Made by a program: the position numbers and the translations under genes
In this document: one piece after another, positions 1 through 4,041 of the stretch
Numbering within the stretch: position 1 is the stretch's first letter
Layout: every line of letters starts with the position of its first letter
The notes under the pieces: model-generated
The model's input: the letters and a program-made list of their open reading frames with translations, nothing else
What the model was told of the DNA's origin: nothing
The model's database searches: none
Source of the DNA: Bacteroidales bacterium
GTDB lineage: Bacteria > Bacteroidota > Bacteroidia > Bacteroidales > UBA1715
Length of the DNA: 5,644 bases
NCBI GenBank assembly: GCA_031262005.1
Contig: JAISIO010000093.1
Coordinates: 1-5,644 of the forward strand
Direction: 5' to 3'

Positions 1-886
1 TATTAGACATATTCACCAAATACACACCGGCAAACACTAACAGCATAGAAACAATTTTGTGCCACGATAGTTGATCGCCATGCATATCAATGCTCAGTAA
101 TGTGGCAACTACCGGTTGAAGATACACGTAAATACTTACTGTTGTTGGATTTACATATTTCAAACTAACAGCATTGAGCACGTATGTAATAAACGTGGCA
201 CACACCACAACAAAGGCTATGGCAACGTAAGTAACAGCAGGAATTGCACGAAAATCAACCGCAAGCGTTGGTTCCAAACCATAGAGCAATACAGGAATTG
301 CACCAAATAAGAAGCAAAAAAACATCACCGTGAGCGCATCATATTTTTCCATCAACGGTTTTGTCCACACCAAATATAACCCGTACAACACGGCATTCGC
401 AAGAATTATGGCATCACCCAACGAAATAGATTGTAGAGCAACATGTTCAGAATTTGCAGAAGTAAAAATAAGAATACAAGCCCCTATGCCGCCAACAACA
501 ATACCCGATAGTTTGACTTTGGTAATAGGAAAACGCAAAATAAGCGCAGCAAAAATCATTACAAACAATGGATTCATGGTCATTATAATAGACGCATTCA
601 TGGAACTTGTGTACTGCAATCCCCATATAAGTAGCGATTGACTAACGGTAACGCCTAACAGTCCGCCGACAACAAACTTCCACATATCGGCACGTTCTAT
701 TTTTTGCCGCTTGATGAAAAATCCTGCAATAAAAAATAGTACCAACGCTCCAAAGGCGCGAAACAATGTCATTGATTGCCATTCGAAATATTCCGGAATA
801 ATTTCCTTGACGGCAATAAAATTTACACCGTAAATCACGTTGACCACTATTAACGCCGTATGTGCTTTAATTTTTGACAAATTCAT
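1..886 (-). CDS. DMT-superfamily permease, EamA type (C-terminus cut by window edge)
   Basis: Reading the minus strand from the ATG at 886-884 gives 295 uninterrupted codons to the window edge, with no stop; only a few C-terminal residues can be missing, since EamA permeases are usually about 290-310 residues. The protein starts MNLSKIKAHTALIVVNVIYG and has ten hydrophobic segments at roughly residues 9-29, 38-58, 70-89, 96-117, 125-142, 157-175, 185-204, 215-237, 246-265 and 277-292, which is the 5+5 repeat of two EamA domains (about 11-141 and 157-293). Family-typical stretches are the YGVNF motif in helix 1, the TSSMNASIIM...NPLF stretch entering helix 4, and VNPTTVSIYVYLQPVVA before helix 9. 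It is an inner-membrane permease that probably moves a small metabolite; family members export amino acids, purines or other metabolites, and the substrate cannot be read from sequence. It has its own promoter and is divergent from the FKBP gene. The start is supported by the promoter; the next ATG (residue 39) would remove helix 1. Confidence 0.93.
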   Translation of the reverse strand, partial: MNLSKIKAHTALIVVNVIYGVNFIAVKEIIPEYFEWQSMTLFRAFGALVLFFIAGFFIKRQKIERADMWKFVVGGLLGVTVSQSLLIWGLQYTSSMNASIIMTMNPLFVMIFAALILRFPITKVKLSGIVVGGIGACILIFTSANSEHVALQSISLGDAIILANAVLYGLYLVWTKPLMEKYDALTVMFFCFLFGAIPVLLYGLEPTLAVDFRAIPAVTYVAIAFVVVCATFITYVLNAVSLKYVNPTTVSIYVYLQPVVATLLSIDMHGDQLSWHKIVSMLLVFAGVYLVNMSN

Positions 887-890
887 GCGG

Positions 891-921
891 CAAAGATACA
901 AATCAATGAATACCGAACAAT
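891..921 (-). promoter_or_regulatory. Bacteroidetes-type promoter of the DMT permease gene
   Basis: On the minus strand TATCTTTG (898-891) matches the Bacteroidetes -7 consensus TAnnTTTG exactly. ATTG at 921-918 sits 19 nt upstream, the usual place of the -33 TTG element. Only four bases (CCGC) separate the -7 box from the ATG, so transcription should begin at or next to the start codon and the mRNA would be leaderless or nearly so. The motif match is seen in the sequence; the start-site position is inferred from the known promoter geometry. Confidence 0.75.
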
Positions 922-1146
922 TATCAATGAATAATATTATTCGGGCAATCGCATAAAAATCAAATAATTCATTAACAATCGAACAACTCACAAATTTATT
1001 TTGAATAAAACTAATATTACACAGATTTTTCATTACTGTATCTGTGAAAATCTGTTATATCTGTGAACAAACAAATAATGTATTCTAATTTCGTGCGGCT
1101 TGTCCTATAATATTATTCGGTATTCATTGGAAATTGTTCATTGATT
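901..1146. repeat. Imperfect inverted-repeat arms flanking the divergent intergenic region
   Basis: The left arm (901-942, read on the minus strand) and the right arm (1107-1146, plus strand) are made of the same words: ATAATATTATTC, AATTGTTC, GGTATTC and TTCATTGATT. The word order differs, because GGTATTC comes after AATTGTTC in the left arm and before it in the right arm. The left arm also contains a perfect 14-bp palindrome, GAATAATATTATTC (929-942). Both arms end just before the -7 box of their gene. The middle is AT-rich, non-coding, and holds the ATCTGTG repeat. I see no gene between 887 and 1179. Confidence 0.7.
1020..1067. repeat. ATCTGTG-type intergenic repeat with hairpin potential
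   Basis: ATCTGTGAA occurs at 1040-1048 and again at 1059-1067, 19 bp apart start to start, with a third partial unit AATCTGT between them (1049-1055). The reverse complement, CACAGATTTTTCA, lies at 1020-1032 and can pair with TGAAAATCTGT (1045-1055), leaving one unpaired base and a loop of about 12 nt. Short intergenic runs of ATCTGTG words are, from memory, common in Bacteroidetes genomes; a role is unknown. It lacks an adjacent T-tract suited to termination of either divergent gene. Confidence 0.6.
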
Positions 1147-1156
1147 AGTACTTTTG
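1126..1156 (+). promoter_or_regulatory. Bacteroidetes-type promoter of the FKBP gene
   Basis: TACTTTTG (1149-1156) matches TAnnTTTG, and ATTG (1126-1129) lies exactly 19 nt upstream as a -33 element, the same spacing as in the divergent promoter at 891-921. Transcription would start near 1160, giving a leader of about 20 nt before the ATG at 1180. The promoter falls inside the upstream extension of the reading frame that begins at TTG 1141, so it also decides the start codon of the gene. Confidence 0.75.
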
Positions 1157-1179
1157 TGCAATATTTTAATTTTTATACA

Positions 1180-1785
1180 ATGATTACAACAGAATTAGAC
1201 AAAGCGAGTTATGCACTTGGAATGAATTTGGGTGCAAGTTTGAAAAACGAAGGCATAGAAACCATAAATGCCGAACTTATGACACAAGGCATTATAGATA
1301 TGCTGGAAAACAATAAATTACAACTATCAATAACCGAGGCTTCGCAAGTAGTACAGGCTTTTTTGACGCTTGCACAAACCAAACGTTTCGAGAAAAACAT
1401 TCAAGAATCACAGGCTTTTTTGGCTGAAAATGCCAAACGTGCCAGAGTAACTACTCTCCCAAGCGGGTTACAATATGAAATATTGACCGAAGGAACTGGC
1501 GCAAAACCATCGGCAACAAGCCATGTAAGGACTCATTATCACGGAACATTAATTGACGGAACCGTATTCGACAGTTCGGTACAACGCGGACAACCTGCGC
1601 AATTTCCGGTAAATGGTGTTATTCCGGGTTGGGTTGAAGCATTGCAATTGATGCCTGTAGGTTCAAAATGGAAACTCTTTATTCCTTCAGAATTAGCTTA
1701 TGGTGCTAATCCACACCCTGGCGGAGCTATTCAACCGCACATGGCTTTGGTATTTGAAGTGGAATTGCTTGACATTATAAAATAA
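1180..1785 (+). CDS. fklB: FKBP-type peptidyl-prolyl cis-trans isomerase, FklB-like
   Basis: A 201-residue protein that catalyses cis-trans isomerisation of prolyl bonds and probably acts as a cytoplasmic folding helper; no signal peptide is visible. Residues about 4-90 form the helical N-terminal dimerisation domain (FKBP_N, with SYALGMNLGASL near the start), and about 96-200 the FKBP fold. Active-site positions known from FKBP12 are present: Y120, F130-D131 in GTVFDSS, V147-I148 and W151 in NGVIPGW, Y174 in ELAYG and F192 near the end. The motifs GWVEALQLMPVGSKWKL and VFEVELLDI closely resemble E. coli FklB (FKBP22), whose length of about 206 also fits. The frame is open from TTG at 1141, but the -7 box at 1149-1156 lies in that extension, and the ATG at 1180 matches where FklB proteins start. 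No Shine-Dalgarno is seen, as usual in this phylum. The gene stands alone, with its own promoter and a following hairpin. Confidence 0.95.
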   Translation: MITTELDKASYALGMNLGASLKNEGIETINAELMTQGIIDMLENNKLQLSITEASQVVQAFLTLAQTKRFEKNIQESQAFLAENAKRARVTTLPSGLQYEILTEGTGAKPSATSHVRTHYHGTLIDGTVFDSSVQRGQPAQFPVNGVIPGWVEALQLMPVGSKWKLFIPSELAYGANPHPGGAIQPHMALVFEVELLDIIK

Positions 1786-1796
1786 CTTTGAACTAT

Positions 1797-1829
1797 AGGA
1801 ATGTAGGAATTTTAGATTCTTCCATTCCT
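1797..1829 (+). terminator. Strong hairpin after the FKBP gene, probable terminator
   Basis: The sequence from 1797 to 1810 pairs with 1816 to 1829 around a 5-nt loop (1811-1815): AGGAATGTAGGAAT against ATTCTTCCATTCCT gives 14 positions with one mismatch and one G-U pair. It starts 12 nt after the stop codon. The following sequence is T-rich but interrupted (TCAATTCTTCCATTCTTT), so it is not a textbook poly-U tract. Termination is inferred from position and stem quality. A second copy of the 3' arm (1832-1843) could pair instead. Confidence 0.6.
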
Positions 1830-1843
1830 CAATTCTTCCATTC
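1816..1843. repeat. Short direct repeat ATTCTTCCATTC, two copies
   Basis: ATTCTTCCATTC occurs at 1816-1827 and 1832-1843, a period of 16 bp, and approximate inverted copies (AGGAAT at 1797-1802 and 1805-1810) lie just upstream. The words form the hairpin of the preceding terminator. This is the same style of short, shuffled intergenic repeat as seen around 3645-3838. Confidence 0.7.
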
Positions 1844-1893
1844 TTTAACTAAAAAAAATCAATTCATTCGGGTATATGTGAATATTTTTTATT

Positions 1894-1901
1894 TATGTTT
1901 G
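1894..1901 (+). promoter_or_regulatory. -7 box of the AspT-family transporter gene
   Basis: TATGTTTG matches TAnnTTTG and is followed by CAGCC, a common continuation of this box in Bacteroidetes. I see no convincing TTG at the expected -33 distance (TTCGG at 1867-1871 is the nearest candidate and is too far), so this promoter may be weak or depend on an activator. Transcription would start near 1905, leaving a leader of about 50 nt before the ATG at 1958, with no Shine-Dalgarno. Confidence 0.6.
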
Positions 1902-1957
1902 CAGCCTGATAAACGATAAATTTTTACACCGAAAAAAACAAATAATTTAGCACTATA

Positions 1958-3646
1958 ATGGACTTTTTAGCCACACTTTTTACAACACCAAGTATAGCTT
2001 CCACGCTGTTATTTTTATGTTTAGCAGGCTTTGTGGGCATTGCCATTGGAAAATTGGAAGTAAAGAAAATAAAGTTAGGTATTGCAGGGGTGTTGTTTAG
2101 CGGTATAGCCATAGCACATTTCGGTGCGCCGATTGACGAACACGTGCTACACTTTGTTCGTGAATTTGGTCTTATATTATTTGTATACAGCATTGGGGTT
2201 GATATGGGACCTCGTTTTTTTTCATCGTTCAAAAAGGACGGTATGACCCTGAATTTTTTGGCAGTAGGTATTGTACTTCTTGGTTTTGGAATAGCTCTTA
2301 TTATTAAGCACATTACAGGCCTTTCTCCCGCTACAGTAATTGGTATTTTGTGCGGTGCGGTAACCAACACTCCAAGTTTGGGAGCTGCCCAGCAAGTGCT
2401 GAGCGAACATGGAGGAGAAATTGCTACAACATTTTACAATGGCGATGCGGCAGCCATGATTGGCGAAACAGGTATGGCTTATGCTGTTGCCTATCCCTTC
2501 GGCATACTAGGAATCATTTTTACAATGATTTTAGTTCGGGTAATTTTCAGAATCTCAATAGAAAAAGAAGAAAAAGAGTATCATGATACTTTGGGCGGTA
2601 AAGAAACAAAACTGCAAAGTGTTGAAATAACGGTAAGCAATCCTAATTTATTCGGCAAAAGCATTGCCTATATGAAAGAAGTGGTTGATAAAGAATTGGC
2701 AGTTTCGCGTATTTTTCGCAATAACGAATACGTATTGGCAACCGATGATGAAATCGTACAACAAGGCGATGTAATTTATGGAGTGTCGGCACAAAATTTA
2801 ATTACCAATCTGGAAGTTAAAATAGGTGCAGTTGAAATTCCCGAAAAGAAAGAAATAACCGGACGATTGGGTTTATTGAATATATTGATTACCAACAGAA
2901 AAATTACCGGAAAAACCATAGAACAAATAGGGATATACCGTCGTTATCAGGCGAACATTACCCGTATTTATCGTAACGGTTTGGAAATATTGCCAACTAA
3001 AAACACCACTATAGAATTGGGTGATACCGTGAAAGTGGTAGGAAAAAAAGAAGAATTGAAAGATGTGAAAAAAGAATTGGGCGATTCGGTGAAAGAACTT
3101 GCCAAACCAAATATTCCAGCGGTTTTTATAGGTATTTTTGCCGGTGTTATTGTGGGAAGTATTCCTATTTTCATTCCGGGTATACCTGCACCGGCAAAAT
3201 TAGGTTTGGCCGGAGGTCCACTTGTAATAGCTATTTTATTGGGTTATAAGGGACGTATAGGCAAACTCAGTTTCTACATGACACCCGGTGCCAACCATTT
3301 TTTACGTGAATTAGGTATTGTATTGTTCCTTGCCTGCGTAGGATTGCTTTCGGGCGGAAAATTTGTAGAAACCATTATGGGCGATGGCTTACAATGGATG
3401 CTTTACGGCATGATTATTACCTTTGTTCCTATTATGATTATAGGCATTATAGGACGATTGATGAAAATTAACTACTTAAAATTATGCGGCTGTATTGCCG
3501 GTTCCATGACAGATCCGCCCGCATTGGAATTTGCCAACAGCATTTCGCCCGTGCAAGCACAATCTACGGCATACGCTACGGTGTATCCGCTTACCATGTT
3601 TTTGCGAGTATTTTTAGCGCAAATTTTTATATTGGCAACGTTGTAA
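1958..3646 (+). CDS. AspT/YidE-family transporter with two central RCK_C (TrkA-C) domains
   Basis: A 562-residue inner-membrane protein of the aspartate:alanine exchanger family (AspT/YidE/YbjL, TC 2.A.81). Order: an N-terminal membrane half (about 10-198), two soluble RCK_C domains (about 215-295 and 297-380), then a C-terminal membrane half (about 385-560). Both halves carry the duplicated family signature: GAVTNTPSLGAAQQV at 133-147 and GSMTDPPALEFAN at 515-527. The RCK_C domains show the expected pattern, for example DDEIVQQGDVIYGV near 263-276 and NTTIELGDTVKVVG near 349-362, and probably sense a ligand that gates transport. Known relatives exchange aspartate for alanine or export succinate (SucE of Corynebacterium); the substrate here is not fixed by sequence. 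The length is normal and there is no frameshift. The ATG at 1958 puts helix 1 right after a short N-terminus. The gene is transcribed alone: its own -7 box lies upstream and its stop codon lies inside a terminator-like stem. The methylmalonyl-CoA carboxyltransferase gene downstream makes a dicarboxylate substrate thinkable but unproven. Confidence 0.92.
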   Translation: MDFLATLFTTPSIASTLLFLCLAGFVGIAIGKLEVKKIKLGIAGVLFSGIAIAHFGAPIDEHVLHFVREFGLILFVYSIGVDMGPRFFSSFKKDGMTLNFLAVGIVLLGFGIALIIKHITGLSPATVIGILCGAVTNTPSLGAAQQVLSEHGGEIATTFYNGDAAAMIGETGMAYAVAYPFGILGIIFTMILVRVIFRISIEKEEKEYHDTLGGKETKLQSVEITVSNPNLFGKSIAYMKEVVDKELAVSRIFRNNEYVLATDDEIVQQGDVIYGVSAQNLITNLEVKIGAVEIPEKKEITGRLGLLNILITNRKITGKTIEQIGIYRRYQANITRIYRNGLEILPTKNTTIELGDTVKVVGKKEELKDVKKELGDSVKELAKPNIPAVFIGIFAGVIVGSIPIFIPGIPAPAKLGLAGGPLVIAILLGYKGRIGKLSFYMTPGANHFLRELGIVLFLACVGLLSGGKFVETIMGDGLQWMLYGMIITFVPIMIIGIIGRLMKINYLKLCGCIAGSMTDPPALEFANSISPVQAQSTAYATVYPLTMFLRVFLAQIFILATL

Positions 3647-3697
3647 TTGGTTATTCGGTTATTAGATTAGCCCGTTTAGCCAATTTGTTTTTCTTTT
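3645..3697 (+). terminator. Probable rho-independent terminator overlapping the transporter stop codon
   Basis: AATTGGTTA (3645-3653) pairs with TAGCCAATT (3677-3685), and after a 2x2 T-T internal loop CGG (3656-3658) pairs with CCG (3672-3674), leaving a 13-nt loop. The 3' side runs straight into TTTGTTTTTCTTTT (3684-3697), a good U-tract. The stem begins within the TAA stop (3644-3646). The TTATTCG and TTAGCC words in this stem reappear in the tandem repeat at 3791-3838. Confidence 0.68.
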
Positions 3698-3728
3698 CAC
3701 GCAGAGAATGCAAAGTTTTTACGCAGAG
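3698..3728. repeat. CACGCAGAG/GCAAAG-type intergenic repeat
   Basis: ACGCAGAG occurs at 3699-3706 and 3721-3728, 22 bp apart, with GCAAAG (3710-3715) between. Runs alternating GCAGAG and GCAAAG after a CACGC start are, from memory, a widespread non-coding repeat in Bacteroidetes and some other phyla; this is a short, slightly decayed example. No function is known to me. Confidence 0.6.
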
Positions 3729-3742
3729 GTCGCTATTAATTT

Positions 3743-3773
3743 TAGAGTATAGAGTATAGAGTGTAGAGATTAG
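3743..3773. repeat. Tandem heptamer repeat TAGAGTA
   Basis: Four contiguous 7-bp units: TAGAGTA (3743-3749), TAGAGTA (3750-3756), TAGAGTG (3757-3763) and TAGAGAT (3764-3770), followed by TAG. The first two are identical and the last two are diverged. It lies in non-coding DNA between the transporter terminator and the mmdA promoter, and could vary in copy number by slippage. Confidence 0.85.
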
Positions 3774-3790
3774 TGGTTAATGGTTTTTCA

Positions 3791-3838
3791 ATTAGCCAAT
3801 TATTCGATTAGCCAGTTATTCGATTATTCGATTAGCCA
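3791..3838. repeat. 16-bp tandem repeat ATTAGCCARTTATTCG
   Basis: ATTAGCCAATTATTCG (3791-3806) is followed directly by ATTAGCCAGTTATTCG (3807-3822), a truncated ATTATTCG (3823-3830) and a new ATTAGCCA (3831-3838). The unit is itself two 8-bp half-units (ATTAGCCA and RTTATTCG). Related words (TTATTCGGTTATTAGATTAGCCC) at 3651-3673 form part of the terminator stem. The copies are contiguous with no unique spacers, so it is not a CRISPR array. Confidence 0.85.
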
Positions 3839-3863
3839 TTCAAGCATTTCATGTAGTATTTGC

Positions 3864-3887
3864 CTTATAATTAAGCCCTATTATAAG
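3864..3887. promoter_or_regulatory. Perfect 8-bp inverted repeat upstream of the mmdA promoter
   Basis: CTTATAAT (3864-3871) and ATTATAAG (3880-3887) are exact reverse complements separated by 8 bp (TAAGCCCT). The centre lies about 95 bp upstream of the -7 box at 3969. The size and symmetry would suit a dimeric regulator, or the sequence could be a leftover hairpin; no regulator gene is in the window to test this. The rest of 3839-3945 is AT-rich DNA in which I see no gene. Confidence 0.35.
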
Positions 3888-3947
3888 CAGCAATATTGGA
3901 GAATTACAGATGCAAAAAAAATATAATAAATAAATTCTATTTATATC

Positions 3948-3976
3948 TTGTTGTGTTTGTAAAAATTATATATTTG
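3948..3976 (+). promoter_or_regulatory. Bacteroidetes-type promoter of the carboxyltransferase gene
   Basis: TATATTTG (3969-3976) matches the -7 consensus TAnnTTTG; TTG at 3948-3950 lies 18 nt upstream as a -33 element. Transcription should start near 3981, giving a leader of about 60 nt before the ATG at 4042. That leader contains a compact hairpin (3988-4008) and an ATG-TAA start-stop pair (4021-4026). Confidence 0.65.
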
Positions 3977-3987
3977 TGGCTTCAATT

Positions 3988-4008
3988 CCTTTCCTTACAA
4001 AGGATAGG
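3988..4008 (+). promoter_or_regulatory. Hairpin in the mmdA 5' leader
   Basis: CCTTTCCTT (3988-3996) pairs with AAGGATAGG (4000-4008) around a 3-nt ACA loop: eight base pairs and one T-T mismatch. It sits only a few bases after the predicted transcription start and about 34 nt before the ATG, with no U-tract after it. An mRNA-stabilising 5' hairpin or a translation control element are both possible; the function is inference. Confidence 0.45.
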
Positions 4009-4041
4009 TAAATCAAACTTATGTAAATTTCAATAAATAAT

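Noticed and set aside
316..322. Seven-A run in the permease gene as a possible frameshift site
   Set aside because: The minus-strand frame stays open and in register through the run, and helix 7 continues normally on both sides.
116..641. Plus-strand reading frames at 116-310 and 330-641
   Set aside because: They are antisense to the clearly coding minus-strand permease gene, and their translations show no family-like pattern.
1141..1179. Thirteen-residue N-terminal extension of the FKBP from TTG at 1141
   Set aside because: The -7 box TACTTTTG lies inside it, so the transcript would start after the TTG, and the FklB family begins at the ATG at 1180.
1924..2370. Minus-strand open frames inside the transporter gene (1924-2370, 2222-2410, 2968-3174) and plus-strand shadows at 2350-2586 and 3484-3759
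   Set aside because: They overlap a full-length, clearly conserved transporter and have low-complexity or unnatural translations.
3743..3838. Possible CRISPR array or phage attachment site in the repeat-rich intergenic region
   Set aside because: The repeat units are 7 and 16 bp, directly tandem and without unique spacers; there are no cas, integrase or transposase genes and no tRNA.
3647..4041. A degraded gene or small RNA in the gap before mmdA
   Set aside because: No frame with protein-like composition and no tRNA-like or other recognisable RNA fold was seen; the content is explained by the terminator, repeats, dyad, promoter and leader.
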